From Achromobacter sp. Bel (lineage in GTDB: Bacteria; Pseudomonadota; Gammaproteobacteria; Burkholderiales; Burkholderiaceae_B): a DNA stretch of 64,000 nt. Made by a program: the position numbers and the translations under genes. Of the stretch, positions 1 to 9,242 are shown piece after piece. The notes under the pieces were generated by a model. The model searched no databases. It saw only the letters and a list, made by a program, of their open reading frames with translations, and was not told the DNA's origin. The stretch spans positions 154,850-218,849 of the forward strand of contig NZ_JABBJN010000004.1 in assembly GCF_012928505.1 (NCBI RefSeq). The letters are read 5' to 3'. The stretch's first letter is position 1; the number at the start of each line of letters is the position of its first letter.

Positions 1-495
1 GTGTACCGGCATTTCCCCTTCGTCTATCCGCAGCGGTTGATGGCATCGCAGTCCGGCGCCATGGGTTACGGCACGCCGGCGGCGGTCGCGACCCAACTGC
101 GCCACCCCGACCGCAAGGTCGTATGCCTGGTGGGCGACGGCGGTTTCATGATGACGGGCAACGAAATGGCGGCCGCGGCTGAGCGGGGCCTGCCGATCCT
201 GTTCATCGTATCGAACAACAATTGCTACGGGTCGATCCGCCTGCATCAGGCGCGCACCTATCCTGGCCGTTACGTGGGCACAAACCTGTCCAGCCCTGAC
301 CTCACGATGATGGCGCGCGCCTTTGGCATGCAGGCCGAGTATCTGACGCGCGCGGATCAATTGGACGCCGCGATTGCGCGCGGCCTGGCGTCCGATCGCC
401 CTTACTTCCTGGAAGTGCGGACCAGCCTGGCGGCCATCCTGCCGGCCGGCGCCAGCCATGCTGCCGGCGTGGACCTGTTGCCGCGAGGCGAGTAG
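1..495 (+). CDS. ThDP-dependent enzyme, acetolactate-synthase-like (3' part)
   Basis: This is the C-terminal 164 residues of a thiamine-diphosphate enzyme of the acetolactate synthase/benzoylformate decarboxylase superfamily; the start lies left of the window. The cofactor-binding signature is visible: GDGGFMM near residue 46, then the NNN of IVSNNNCYG near residue 73, which together coordinate Mg-ThDP. The preceding GAMGYGTPAA stretch is typical of the third (PP) domain. The first codon shown is GTG, but nothing suggests it is the real start because the first two domains are missing. The gene converges on the class II aldolase gene, with about 50 bp between them. The exact reaction (decarboxylation, ligation or oxidation) cannot be told from this fragment. 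Confidence 0.85.
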   Translation: MYRHFPFVYPQRLMASQSGAMGYGTPAAVATQLRHPDRKVVCLVGDGGFMMTGNEMAAAAERGLPILFIVSNNNCYGSIRLHQARTYPGRYVGTNLSSPDLTMMARAFGMQAEYLTRADQLDAAIARGLASDRPYFLEVRTSLAAILPAGASHAAGVDLLPRGE

Positions 496-544
496 GCGGG
501 GTGTCGCTACCTTGCGGCGAGCCGGCGCGCGTGGCGGGCGCCGG

Positions 545-1297
545 TCAGTCCCGGTAGCCGGGGTCCTTGCGGTCCATCAGGCGCAGCATGGCGGGCCATT
601 CCAGTTCACCGAAGGGACGACGGGTGGTCGGCTGGTACAGGTGCCAGGTTTTTTCGATGACCGCCGGCGGCGGCAGGCAAAGCTCCCGGTTGGCGCTCAG
701 GGCGTCCACCTGTGCCTTGCAGGCCATCTCCAGCCAGTACAGGGTGTTGAACGCCTGGGCGATGGTGGGCCCCACGGCCAGCAGGCCATGGTTGCGCAGG
801 ATCATCGCGTCGGAGGCGCCCAGGTCCGCCACCAGCCGTTCGCGCTCGTCCAGGTCGATGGCCACGCTTTCGTAGCCGTGATACGGGATCTTGGCAAAGC
901 GCATGGCGGTCTGGGTCAGCGGCAGCAGCCCGCACTCCAAGGCCGATACCGCCATGCCGGCGCGGGTGTGCGTGTGGATCACGCACCCCACGTCGTGCCG
1001 GGCGCCATGCACCGCGCTGTGGATCACGTAGCCTGCGGCGTTGATGCCGTATCCCGTGGTCGATGGGTCCAGGATATTGCCGGCCAGGTCGATCTTGACC
1101 AGGCTGGACGCGGTGATCTCGTCGTACATCATGCCGTACGGATTGATCAGCAGGTGATCCTCGGTGCCGGGGATGCGCGCGGTGATGTGGTTGTAGATCA
1201 GGTCGCTCATCCCGAAGTGCGATACCAATCGGTAGCAAGCGGCCAGTTGGATGCGGGTGTCCCGTTCCTGCGGGCTCATGTCGGCGCTAGCGTGCAT
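545..1297 (-). CDS. class II aldolase/adducin family protein
   Basis: About 250 residues, the normal length for soluble class II (zinc) aldolases such as fuculose- or ribulose-phosphate aldolase relatives. The zinc-binding HTHTRAG motif lies near residues 108-114 and the later LRNHGLL supplies the third histidine of the family. I chose the ATG at 1297 because AGGA lies about 12 bases upstream. An in-frame ATG at 1333 would overlap the preceding gene and has no clear ribosome site. It is the last gene of the minus-strand catabolic series, 16 bases after the Bug-type binding protein gene, and converges on the ThDP fragment. Many members act on hydroxy-acid or sugar-acid phosphates and some are decarboxylases or epimerases; the substrate here is unknown. 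Confidence 0.85.
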   Translation of the reverse strand: MHASADMSPQERDTRIQLAACYRLVSHFGMSDLIYNHITARIPGTEDHLLINPYGMMYDEITASSLVKIDLAGNILDPSTTGYGINAAGYVIHSAVHGARHDVGCVIHTHTRAGMAVSALECGLLPLTQTAMRFAKIPYHGYESVAIDLDERERLVADLGASDAMILRNHGLLAVGPTIAQAFNTLYWLEMACKAQVDALSANRELCLPPPAVIEKTWHLYQPTTRRPFGELEWPAMLRLMDRKDPGYRD

Positions 1298-1313
1298 GGT
1301 CGTCGTGTCCTGT

Positions 1314-2342
1314 TCAGTCGGTGGCTTTGACATTGAATTCGCTGACGATGGCGCCCCACGAGTCGTATTCGGACTTCATCATGGCGCCGAAGGCGGCGGG
1401 CGTGGGCGTGGTGCGCACCTGGGCGCCCAGGTCGCCCAGCTTGTCGCGCACGGCCGTGTCGGCCAGCACGGCGTTCATCTCGCGGGCCAGGCGGTCCTGG
1501 ATGGCGGGCGGGATGCCGGCGGGCGCGATCAGGCCCAGCCAGGCGCCCATGTCGAACCCCGGGAAGCCCTGTTCGGCCACGGTCGGCACGTCGGGCAGCA
1601 TCGCGACGCGCTCCGGCGTGCTGACCGCCAGGGCTTTGAGCCGCCCCGACTTCACCATGGCCAACGAGGACACCATCGTGTCGAAAGTCGCGGTGGTGCG
1701 TCCGCCGACGATGTCGGTCTGCCCCTGGCTGCTGCCCTTGTAGGGCACGTGAACCATGGTGGCGCCCGCCTTGGACAGCAGCACCGCCGTCACCAGATGG
1801 CTGGTCGTGCCGATGCCGGTGGTGGCGTAGGTCAGCTGATCGGGTTTGGCCTTCGCCGCGGCCAGGAACCCCTTCAAGTCCCGGGCGGGGTTGTTGGGGC
1901 TGACGACGAACAGGTACGGCAGCCACGTGATCAGGCCGATGGGCGCGAAATCCTTGCGCGCGTCGTAGTTCAGGTTGCGATAAACGTGCGGGTTGATCGC
2001 CTGGGGCGCCGAGGCGCCGATCATCAGCGTGTACCCGTCTGGCTTGGCACGGGCGCCCAGGCCCGCGGCGATCGAGCCGCCCGCGCCCGGCTTGTTTTCA
2101 ACGATGAACTGCTGGCCCATGCGCTGCGCCAGCCGCTCGCTCAGCATCCGGGCGACGGTGTCGGTGGCGGTGCCGGGCGGGAAGCCAACCAGGATGGTGA
2201 CCGGTTTGGCGGGATAGGGGGCGTCCTGGGCCTGGGCCGTGGTGCTGGCGGCCCACAGCGGGGCGGCCGTCGCCAGCGCCAACGCCGCGGCCAGCGTGCG
2301 ACGGCGAGCAAGGGCAAAGGCAAGGACGGGGGGATTGCGCAT
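1314..2342 (-). CDS. tripartite tricarboxylate transporter binding protein (Bug/TctC family)
   Basis: A 342-residue periplasmic solute receptor of the Bug family, greatly expanded in Bordetella and relatives. A signal peptide is clear: RRR then a hydrophobic AALALATAAP segment, with cleavage likely after AQA near residue 39. The mature part begins with the family pattern YPAKPVTILVGFPPG and contains the PGAGG loop (near residue 84) that contacts ligand carboxylates. Bug proteins bind small carboxylates or amides and usually work with TctA/TctB membrane proteins, which are absent from this window, so it may be an orphan receptor using a distant permease or acting as a sensor. It lies 211 bases downstream of the aldehyde dehydrogenase gene and may have its own promoter. 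Confidence 0.93.
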   Translation of the reverse strand: MRNPPVLAFALARRRTLAAALALATAAPLWAASTTAQAQDAPYPAKPVTILVGFPPGTATDTVARMLSERLAQRMGQQFIVENKPGAGGSIAAGLGARAKPDGYTLMIGASAPQAINPHVYRNLNYDARKDFAPIGLITWLPYLFVVSPNNPARDLKGFLAAAKAKPDQLTYATTGIGTTSHLVTAVLLSKAGATMVHVPYKGSSQGQTDIVGGRTTATFDTMVSSLAMVKSGRLKALAVSTPERVAMLPDVPTVAEQGFPGFDMGAWLGLIAPAGIPPAIQDRLAREMNAVLADTAVRDKLGDLGAQVRTTPTPAAFGAMMKSEYDSWGAIVSEFNVKATD

Positions 2343-2535
2343 GGTTGTCTCCTGTCATGTTTTTCATGGCGGGAGCGCGCTGGCGCCGGCCCGCATCGGG
2401 GCCGGCTCCTCATCCCGCCCCGATGTGTCCAAGGTGGCACAAGGGGCAAGCGGGTTCAATGGCCCGGGCGGCCAAGCAGATAGCGCGAAACGGCATGGGC
2501 GGGCCAGGCCGGGCGCCTGCGCCCCGGCTGGCTCG

Positions 2536-2550
2536 CGCCCCGGCGGGGCG
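2536..2550 (-). terminator. short GC hairpin after aldehyde dehydrogenase gene
   Basis: A 6-bp stem (CGCCCC/GGGGCG) with a 3-base loop lies just past the stop of the aldehyde dehydrogenase gene. No T-run follows, so intrinsic termination is uncertain; it may only stabilise the 3' end. Confidence 0.3.
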
Positions 2551-2553
2551 GCG

Positions 2554-4053
2554 TTACACGGCCAGACTGATCCAGGTGGTCTTCAGGTCCGAGTACTTGT
2601 CCAGCGCGTGCAGGGACTTGTCGCGGCCGAAGCCCGACTGCTTGACGCCGCCGAAAGGCACCGTGATATCGCCGTCGGCGTAGCAGTTGATCCAGACCAG
2701 GCCCGCGCGCAGGCGGCGCGACAGCCGGTGCGCGCGCGACAGGTTCGATGTCCACAGGCCGGCGCCCAATCCATAGACCGAATCGTTGGCCAGGCGGACG
2801 GCGTCCTCCTCGGTAGCGAAGCGCTGGGCCGCGAGCACGGGGCCGAAGATCTCTTCACGCACCAGGGGGGAGTCCTGGTTGGCGCAATCGAAGATGGTGG
2901 GTTCGATGTAGTAGCCGCCCGTGGCGGTGCGGGCCTGGTTGCCGCCCATCCGCAGGCTGGCGCCGTCGGCCCGGCCGGCCGCGATGCGCGCCAGCACGCC
3001 TTGCATCTGGCGTTCGTCGACCATTGCGCCCATGGCGGTGGCGGGATCCAGCGGGTCGCCGGGCTGCAGACCGGCGGCGTAGGCGGCCACCTTGTCCATG
3101 AAGGCGTCGTAAATGCCATCCTGCACGTATAGGCGTGATCCCGCGATGCAGACTTCGCCCTGGTTCGAAAAGATGCCCAGCGCCGCGGCCTGGGCCGCGC
3201 GGTCCAGGTCGGGGCAGTCGTCGAACACGATGTGGGGCGACTTGCCGCCGCATTCCAGCCACACGCGCTTCAGGTTCGATTCGCCGGCGTACGTCATGAA
3301 CCGCTTGCCCGTGACGGTGGATCCCGTAAAGGCCACGCAATCCACGTCCGGATGCAGGCCCAGCGCCTGCCCGGCCACCGCGCCCAAGCCGGGCACGACG
3401 CTGAAGACGCCCGCGGGGATGCCGGCTTCCGCGGCCAGGGCCGCCAACCGGAGGGACGACAACGAGGCCTGTTCGGCCGGCTTCAGGATGACGCTATTGC
3501 CGGCGGCCAGCGCGGGCGCGACCTTCCAGGCGGCCATCATCAACGGGTAGTTCCACGGCACCACGGCCGCCACCACGCCTAGCGGTTCGCGGGTGATAGT
3601 GGCCAGCGCGTCGGGGCCGGTCGGCGCGATCTCGTCGTAGATCTTGTCGATGGCCTCGGCGTACCAGGCATAGCAGCGCGCTGTCTCGGGCACGTCGAAG
3701 GCCAGCGCGTCGCGGATGGGCTTGCCCATGTCCAGCGTTTCCAGCAGCGCAAGTTCTTCGGTGTGCTGGCCGATCAGGGCGGCCAGCCGCAGCAGGCGTT
3801 CCTTGCGCTGGCGCGGTGCCAGCCCGCTCCAGACGCCGGCTTCGAAGGCGCGGCGCGCGGCCTCGACGGCGCGGTCCACGTCGGCCTGGCCGCAGGCGGC
3901 CACGTCGGCCAGCTTGCGGCCGTCGATGGGGCTGGACGCCGGGAACGTCGCGCCGTCGGCGGCGTTGCAATAGGCGCCGTCGATGTAGGCCTGTCCATTG
4001 AAGCGAAGTTCGGCGGCACGGGCGTGCCAGTAGGCGGAATCGTGGTGGCTCAT
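2554..4053 (-). CDS. aldehyde dehydrogenase (NAD(P)+), PuuC/BetB-like
   Basis: A 499-residue member of the ALDH superfamily, the usual size. It oxidises an aldehyde to the acid with NAD(P)+ in the cytoplasm. Visible landmarks are the substrate/NAD motif VVPWNYP, the ILKPAEQ lysine region, the FTGSTVTGK coenzyme loop, the general-base Glu in LECGGKSP, the catalytic Cys in NQGEVCIAGSR and the EEIFGPVL motif. It resembles gamma-glutamyl-gamma-aminobutyraldehyde and betaine aldehyde dehydrogenases, but specificity cannot be fixed. The ATG at 4053 overlaps the stop of the carbamoylase gene as ATGA, and GGAG precedes it. The frame stays open about 40 codons further upstream, but that stretch lies inside the previous gene. 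Confidence 0.95.
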   Translation of the reverse strand: MSHHDSAYWHARAAELRFNGQAYIDGAYCNAADGATFPASSPIDGRKLADVAACGQADVDRAVEAARRAFEAGVWSGLAPRQRKERLLRLAALIGQHTEELALLETLDMGKPIRDALAFDVPETARCYAWYAEAIDKIYDEIAPTGPDALATITREPLGVVAAVVPWNYPLMMAAWKVAPALAAGNSVILKPAEQASLSSLRLAALAAEAGIPAGVFSVVPGLGAVAGQALGLHPDVDCVAFTGSTVTGKRFMTYAGESNLKRVWLECGGKSPHIVFDDCPDLDRAAQAAALGIFSNQGEVCIAGSRLYVQDGIYDAFMDKVAAYAAGLQPGDPLDPATAMGAMVDERQMQGVLARIAAGRADGASLRMGGNQARTATGGYYIEPTIFDCANQDSPLVREEIFGPVLAAQRFATEEDAVRLANDSVYGLGAGLWTSNLSRAHRLSRRLRAGLVWINCYADGDITVPFGGVKQSGFGRDKSLHALDKYSDLKTTWISLAV

Positions 4054-5309
4054 GCTTGCTCTCCAGGAGGGTTGGCGCGCGCGACCATGGCGTCCAGCAG
4101 CACGTTGCAGCCGGCTTCCAGGTCGTTGGGCTTGGCGTCTTCGATTTCGTTGTGGCTGACTCCGTCCTTGCACGGCACGAAGATCATGGCGGTGGGGGTG
4201 ACGCTGGCCATATAGACGGCGTCGTGGCCGGCGCCCGTCACGATGTCCATGGCGGCCAGGCCGCGGCGCACGGCGCCGTCACGGACCTTACCGATCAGGT
4301 CCGGATCGAACGGGGTCGGCGGGAAGTACTGCACCTGCTTGACCTCCACTGTCACCCCGTGGCGCTCGGCCACGTCCGTGCAGGCGGCCAGCCAGCTCGC
4401 GTCCATCTGCGTCAGCGTGGCTTCGTCTTGATGGCGCAGGTCCACGGTGAAGCGCACCTGGCCGGGGATGACGTTGCGTGAACCGGGGTGCGCGTGGATC
4501 TCGCCGACGGTGCCGCGACCATTGGGCTGATTGTCGTTGGCGATGCCGACGACGGCTTGCAGCAGGAATGTGGCGGCGTACAGGGCATCCTTGCGAATGG
4601 GCATCGGGGTCGGGCCGGCGTGCATTTCCATGCCGGTCACGACCACGTCATACCAGCGCACGCCCAGCGATCCGGTCACGACACCGACCACTTTTTCTTC
4701 GTGTTCCAGGATCGGGCCTTGTTCGATGTGCGCCTCGAAATAGGCGCCTACCGGGCGACCGCCCACGACATCCGGGCCGGCGTAGCCGATGGCGGCCAGC
4801 TCGTCGGCGACCGACTTGCCGTCGTGGTCGCGGGCGTTCAGGGCGGTTTCCAGCGGGAACTTTCCGGCGAAGACGCCGGAGCCCATCATCACGGGCAGGA
4901 AGCGCGACCCTTCCTCGTTGGTCCAGATGGCCACTTCCAGCGGCGCCTCGGTGACGACGCCATGGTCATTCAGGGTCCGCATGACCTCCAGCCCGGCCAG
5001 CACGCCGTAGCAGCCGTCGAACTTGCCGCCGGTGGGCTGGGTGTCGATGTGGCTGCCGGTCATGACGGGCGGCAAGCCGTTGTCCCGGCCGGCGCGGCGC
5101 GCGAAGATGTTGCCGATCTGGTCCACGCGCAGGGTCATGCCCGCCTCACGCATCCAGCCGGTGACCAGGTCGCGCCCCTGGCCGTCCAGCGCGGTCAGCG
5201 CCAGCCGGCAGTTGCCGCCCTTGGGGGTGGCGCCGATCTGCGCCAGATCCATCAGCGACTGCCACAGCCGCTGCCCATTGATTGAAATCGTCGTTGTCGT
5301 CATCGTCAT
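4050..5309 (-). CDS. Zn-dependent hydrolase, hydantoinase/carbamoylase family (M20)
   Basis: A 419-residue amidohydrolase of the M20 family that includes N-carbamoyl-L-amino-acid hydrolase, beta-ureidopropionase and allantoate amidohydrolase. The binuclear metal site can be traced: H87 in GSHIDTQ, D99 in GKFDG, E132/E133 in NEEGSRF, H194 in AHIEQGP and a late His in GAGHDA. H230 in EMHAGPTP belongs to the dimerisation/active-site lid. Such enzymes cleave N-carbamoyl groups, releasing CO2 and NH3. It lies 10 bases after the ThDP enzyme gene and overlaps the ALDH gene by ATGA. This suggests that the operon's substrate contains or yields a ureido, carbamoyl or amide group; that is inference. Confidence 0.93.
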   Translation of the reverse strand: MTMTTTTISINGQRLWQSLMDLAQIGATPKGGNCRLALTALDGQGRDLVTGWMREAGMTLRVDQIGNIFARRAGRDNGLPPVMTGSHIDTQPTGGKFDGCYGVLAGLEVMRTLNDHGVVTEAPLEVAIWTNEEGSRFLPVMMGSGVFAGKFPLETALNARDHDGKSVADELAAIGYAGPDVVGGRPVGAYFEAHIEQGPILEHEEKVVGVVTGSLGVRWYDVVVTGMEMHAGPTPMPIRKDALYAATFLLQAVVGIANDNQPNGRGTVGEIHAHPGSRNVIPGQVRFTVDLRHQDEATLTQMDASWLAACTDVAERHGVTVEVKQVQYFPPTPFDPDLIGKVRDGAVRRGLAAMDIVTGAGHDAVYMASVTPTAMIFVPCKDGVSHNEIEDAKPNDLEAGCNVLLDAMVARANPPGEQA

Positions 5310-5319
5310 CAGTCCTGGT

Positions 5320-7032
5320 TCAGTGCCCGCTGCGGGCGATACGGGCCTGGGCGGCCTCTCGGATGCCCATCAGCGTTTCGCCCGGTGCGATGCCGTCGGC
5401 GTCGTAGCGGATCTCAAGCAGCGCGGGCATGCTGTGTTCTTGCGTAAACGCCAGCGCGCGCTCGAAGGCCGGTCCGAAATCCGCTGTGTGTTCAACCGCC
5501 TCGCCGTAGCCGCCGTAGCCCCGGATGATCTGCGTGAAGTCGGGGTTCTGAAAGCCCAGGGCGATCGTCCGGGCCGGGAATTCGCGCTCCTGGTGCGCGC
5601 GGATGGTGCCCCAGATGCCGTTGTTGAACACCAGCACCACCACGCCCAGCTTGTACTGCAGGGCCACGCCCAGTTCCTGCATGTTCATCTGGAAGCAGCC
5701 GTCGCCCGCATAGCAGACGACGGTGCGCTGGCGGTCTTCCAGTTTGGCCGAAATGGCGGCGGGCAAGCCGTAGCCCATCGATCCGACCGTGGGGGTCAGG
5801 CTGGTGCCCGGGCCGGTGTAACGGCGATAGCGGTGGGGGTACAGCGCATAGTTGCCCGCGCCTACGGTGATGCAGGCGTCGGGCGGAACGTGCGCGTCGA
5901 CGTAAGCCGCGGCCGCGTCCAGGCTCATGGGGCCGGGCGAGGGCAGCGGCGCGAGGCTGTCGACCAGTTCTTGATGCGCGGCGCGAACGGCGTCGCCGCG
6001 CGGCGTGGCGTGGGCGGGGACCAGCGCGGCGACGCTGGCGGCAAAGCTGGCCACGTCGGCCACGATGGCCTGCGTGGGCGAGAAGACGCGGCCCAGCTCG
6101 GCGGCGTCGGGGTAGACGTGGACAAGCCTCTGGCGTGGCAGCGGGCTTTCGATGACGGTATAGCCTTCGGTCGTCGCCTCGCCCAGGCGCGTGCCCACGG
6201 CCAAGACCAGGTCGGCGTCGCGCAGCCGTTGGCGCAGCGAAGGCGTCATGGCCCAGCCCACGTGGCCGGCGGCGTTGGGGTGGCGCTGGTCAAAGCACTC
6301 CAGGCGGCGCCAGGCGGTGCCCACCGGCAGTTCGAAACGCTCGGCAAAGCCGGCGATCTGGTCGATGGCGGTCTGATGCCAGCCGTTGCCGCCCAACAGC
6401 AGGAAGGGACGTTCGGCCGCGTCCAGCAGTTGCGTCATGCGCGCCAGATCGGCGGCGCCGGGGTGGCTGTGCATGCGCGGATAGCGCGGCAGGTCGGCGA
6501 CGCGCGCGGTGCCCCACAAGGTGTCCTCGGGCAGCGCCAGCACGACCGGACCGGGGCGGCCGCTGGTGGCGACCGCGAACGCGCGGGAAATGTACTCGGG
6601 GATGCGGTCGGTGCGGTCGATTTGCGCGACCCACTTGGCCATCTGGCCGAACATGCGGCGGTAGTCGATTTCCTGGAAGGCTTCGCGCTCCATGAAATCG
6701 TTGCCGACCTGGCCGACGAACAGGATCATCGGCGTGGAGTCCTGGTAGGCGGTGTGCACGCCGATGCTGGCGTTGGTGGCGCCCGGGCCGCGCGTCACAA
6801 AGCAGATGCCGGGCTCGCCGGTCAGCTTGCCGTAGGCCTCGGCCATATAGGCCGCGCCGCTTTCCTGGCGGCAGACGATCGGCTCGATGGCATCGGTGTG
6901 CTCGTTCAGCGCATCGATGCAGGGCAGATAGCTTTCACCGGGAATCATGAATACGCGGCGCGCGCCATGGATGCGCAATTGCTGCATCAAGATCTGACCG
7001 CCATTGCGTTCGGGTAATGCGGCTGACGTCAT
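5320..7032 (-). CDS. ThDP-dependent acetolactate-synthase-like enzyme
   Basis: A 570-residue full-length ThDP enzyme with the usual three domains. The N-terminal PYR domain has the catalytic Glu in CRQESGAAYMAE, the middle domain has the AVATSGRPGPV region, and the C-terminal PP domain has GDGCFQMN followed by FNNG. No ilvN-type regulatory subunit is nearby, so a biosynthetic acetolactate synthase is unlikely. A catabolic 2-oxoacid decarboxylase or ligase fits better. The ATG at 7032 has a strong AAGGAG site and overlaps the stop of the lyase gene (ATGA). An upstream in-frame ATG at 7083 lies inside that gene and has no ribosome site. Its product, perhaps an aldehyde, could feed the downstream aldehyde dehydrogenase. 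Confidence 0.92.
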   Translation of the reverse strand: MTSAALPERNGGQILMQQLRIHGARRVFMIPGESYLPCIDALNEHTDAIEPIVCRQESGAAYMAEAYGKLTGEPGICFVTRGPGATNASIGVHTAYQDSTPMILFVGQVGNDFMEREAFQEIDYRRMFGQMAKWVAQIDRTDRIPEYISRAFAVATSGRPGPVVLALPEDTLWGTARVADLPRYPRMHSHPGAADLARMTQLLDAAERPFLLLGGNGWHQTAIDQIAGFAERFELPVGTAWRRLECFDQRHPNAAGHVGWAMTPSLRQRLRDADLVLAVGTRLGEATTEGYTVIESPLPRQRLVHVYPDAAELGRVFSPTQAIVADVASFAASVAALVPAHATPRGDAVRAAHQELVDSLAPLPSPGPMSLDAAAAYVDAHVPPDACITVGAGNYALYPHRYRRYTGPGTSLTPTVGSMGYGLPAAISAKLEDRQRTVVCYAGDGCFQMNMQELGVALQYKLGVVVLVFNNGIWGTIRAHQEREFPARTIALGFQNPDFTQIIRGYGGYGEAVEHTADFGPAFERALAFTQEHSMPALLEIRYDADGIAPGETLMGIREAAQARIARSGH

Positions 7033-7958
7033 GCGGAGTCTCCTTGTTGCGGGACGGCCTGCGCACGGCGCTCGGCGGCCCATCGTTCGAATTGGTCATG
7101 GCGCGCCAGCAGGCGGCGCGCGGTGTTGTAAACGGGGGGATCGATGCGTTCGGCATCGTGGCGCCCGGCACGCTGGGCCTCGAAACGGGCCACGCAGTCG
7201 CGGGCGGCGTCGATCTCGCCGGCGGCAGGCGTGAACACCGCATGGATCAGCGGAATCTGTTCGGCCACGGTCGCGCACTTGGACTTCAAGCCCAGGCGGC
7301 GCGCCCAGCGCAGGTCGGCTTCCAGCGCGGGCAGGTCGCGGTAATTGAACGGGCAGTCGATCGGGACGCAGCCGGCGGCCGTGCAGTCCACCAGGAAGCG
7401 GGCGCGCACGGCGTGCAGTTCGATCCCGTCCTTGCCGCGCTCGGCGCCCAGGCTGGCGGTCAGGTCTTCGGCCGCCAACAGGCAGGCGGACACGCGCGGG
7501 CTGGCGGTCAGGATGTCATAGGCGCGCACCAGGCCCAACGCCGATTCCAGCGTGGGCACGATTTCGGTGCGGCCGGGCGGCAGACCCAGTTCGGTCTCAA
7601 GGGCCGTGATGGCCTGGTCCAGCGCCACGATCTGGGTGGCGCTTTCCGTATGCGGCAGGAACACCGCGTCCGGCGCGCCGGGCATCACGCCGCGCAGGTC
7701 GGCCAGGCCGTCGTCTTCCAGCTTGTTGATGCGCACGGCGGCTACCACGCCCTGGGCGCGGCAGTCGGCGAACAGCGCGGCGATGCGCGGGCGCGCCGCC
7801 GGCCGTTCCGCCTTCGCGGTGAATTCTTCCAGATCGGCCACCAGCGCATCGGCGCCGCTGGCCAGGCCCGAGGCCTGGGCGGTCGCGTCAAGACCCGGCA
7901 CGAACATCCAGCTGCGGCGCAGCGCCGCGGGTCGGCGGAAATAGGCAGATTGGGTCAT
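7029..7958 (-). CDS. HpcH/HpaI aldolase / CitE-like lyase
   Basis: A 309-residue TIM-barrel protein of the citrate lyase beta-subunit family. The start RRSWMFVPG is the CitE hallmark (phosphate or CoA binding). The Mg ligands are probably the Glu of PTLESALGL and the Glu/Asp of AAEDLTASLG. The family cleaves malyl-CoA, citramalyl-CoA, methylmalyl-CoA or free hydroxy acids. No citC, citD or citF genes are nearby, so it is not part of a citrate lyase complex. It is translationally coupled at both ends, overlapping the TRAP permease gene at 7955-7958 and the ThDP gene at 7029-7032. A C-C cleaving step before or after the ThDP step is likely, substrate unknown. Confidence 0.9.
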   Translation of the reverse strand: MTQSAYFRRPAALRRSWMFVPGLDATAQASGLASGADALVADLEEFTAKAERPAARPRIAALFADCRAQGVVAAVRINKLEDDGLADLRGVMPGAPDAVFLPHTESATQIVALDQAITALETELGLPPGRTEIVPTLESALGLVRAYDILTASPRVSACLLAAEDLTASLGAERGKDGIELHAVRARFLVDCTAAGCVPIDCPFNYRDLPALEADLRWARRLGLKSKCATVAEQIPLIHAVFTPAAGEIDAARDCVARFEAQRAGRHDAERIDPPVYNTARRLLARHDQFERWAAERRAQAVPQQGDSA

Positions 7959-9238
7959 TGCACGTGCCTCGGCAGGAACAGCACCAGTTCAGGAATAAAG
8001 GTCAGCAGCAGCATGACGGCGGTCATCGCCAGCATCATCCACGACAGCGGGCGAAGCGTCTGCATCATGTTGATGCCGCCGATCTTGCACGCGGCCATCA
8101 GGTCGACGCCGACCGGCGGCGTGTTGGCGCCGATGGCCATGTTGATGGACAGCAGAATGCCGAAATGCACCGGGTCGATGTTGTAGTGAGCCAGCACCGG
8201 CATGACGACCGGGGCCACGATGATGATGACTGGAATCGCTTCCATGAACGTGCCCAGCAACAGCAGGACCACCGTCAGCACCAGCAGTACGGCCGTCTTG
8301 CTATCGGTCCATTCCACCAGCAGGGTGGACAGCGCCTGCGGCACCTGTTCGGCCACCAACACCCAGGCAAACAGGCCCGAGGCGCCAATGAGCAGCAGAA
8401 TGGATGCACTGCTTTCGCCCGTGGACTTCAGGTTGTCCCACAGCGACTTCAGACTGAGTGTGCGGTACCAGAAAAGGCCGATCAGCAGGGCGTAGACGAT
8501 GGCGCTGGAGGCCGCTTCGGTCGCCGTGAAGATGCCGAAGCGGATGCCGCCGATGATCAGCACCGGCACCATCAGCGCAGGCAGGGCGTCGATGGCGGAG
8601 GCGCGCAGCTCGCCCCACGAGAACGGCTGGCCGCCGGCCCAGTTGTGCTTGCGCGATTGCCAGATGGCCACGCCGATCAGCGACACGCCCAGCAGAATGC
8701 CGGGGATGATGCCGGCCACGAACAGTTTGCCCACCGAGGTGTCGGTGATGGTGCCGTAGACGATCAGCACGATGCTGGGCGGGATGATGGTGGACGTGGC
8801 GCCGGCGCTGCCGACCAGCGCGCAGGAAAAGCCCTTGTCGTAGCCACTGCGCGCCATTGCCGGCAGCAACAGGCTGCCGATGGCCACCACGTCGGCCACG
8901 CCGGAGCCGGATAGCGCGCCGAACATCAGGCAGGCCAGCACCGCCACGACCGCCAGTCCGCCCTTGATATCGCCGACGATGGCGGCGCACAGGCGCACGA
9001 TGCGCTGGGTCAGGCCCGCGCTGTTCATCAGCTGGGCGGCCAGGATGAAGAGCGGGATCGCCAGCAGCGTGAAGCTGTCCAATCCCACGACGTACTGCTG
9101 CGCCGCCACCATCAAGGGCGCGGCGTCGTAGACCGCCAGATAGGCCAGGCATGACAGCACCAGGCCGAAAGCAATGGGCATGTCGATCAGCACCGTGATC
9201 GTGAACACGCCCATCAGGAAGAGAGCACCCGAAGACAT
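7955..9238 (-). CDS. TRAP transporter large permease (DctM family)
   Basis: A 427-residue inner-membrane protein with about 12 hydrophobic segments, the normal size for the DctM/SiaM subunit. The sequence shows family features such as the GLDSFTLLAIPLFILAAQ region near residues 49-66 and the PPSIVLIVYG loop near residue 152. DctM drives Na+-coupled uptake of the ligand delivered by DctP. AAAGGA lies before the ATG, overlapping the TAA of the small-permease gene. The three TRAP genes and the lyase form one coupled block, implying that the imported acid is the lyase pathway's substrate. Confidence 0.96.
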   Translation of the reverse strand: MSSGALFLMGVFTITVLIDMPIAFGLVLSCLAYLAVYDAAPLMVAAQQYVVGLDSFTLLAIPLFILAAQLMNSAGLTQRIVRLCAAIVGDIKGGLAVVAVLACLMFGALSGSGVADVVAIGSLLLPAMARSGYDKGFSCALVGSAGATSTIIPPSIVLIVYGTITDTSVGKLFVAGIIPGILLGVSLIGVAIWQSRKHNWAGGQPFSWGELRASAIDALPALMVPVLIIGGIRFGIFTATEAASSAIVYALLIGLFWYRTLSLKSLWDNLKSTGESSASILLLIGASGLFAWVLVAEQVPQALSTLLVEWTDSKTAVLLVLTVVLLLLGTFMEAIPVIIIVAPVVMPVLAHYNIDPVHFGILLSINMAIGANTPPVGVDLMAACKIGGINMMQTLRPLSWMMLAMTAVMLLLTFIPELVLFLPRHVQ

Positions 9239-9242
9239 CTTG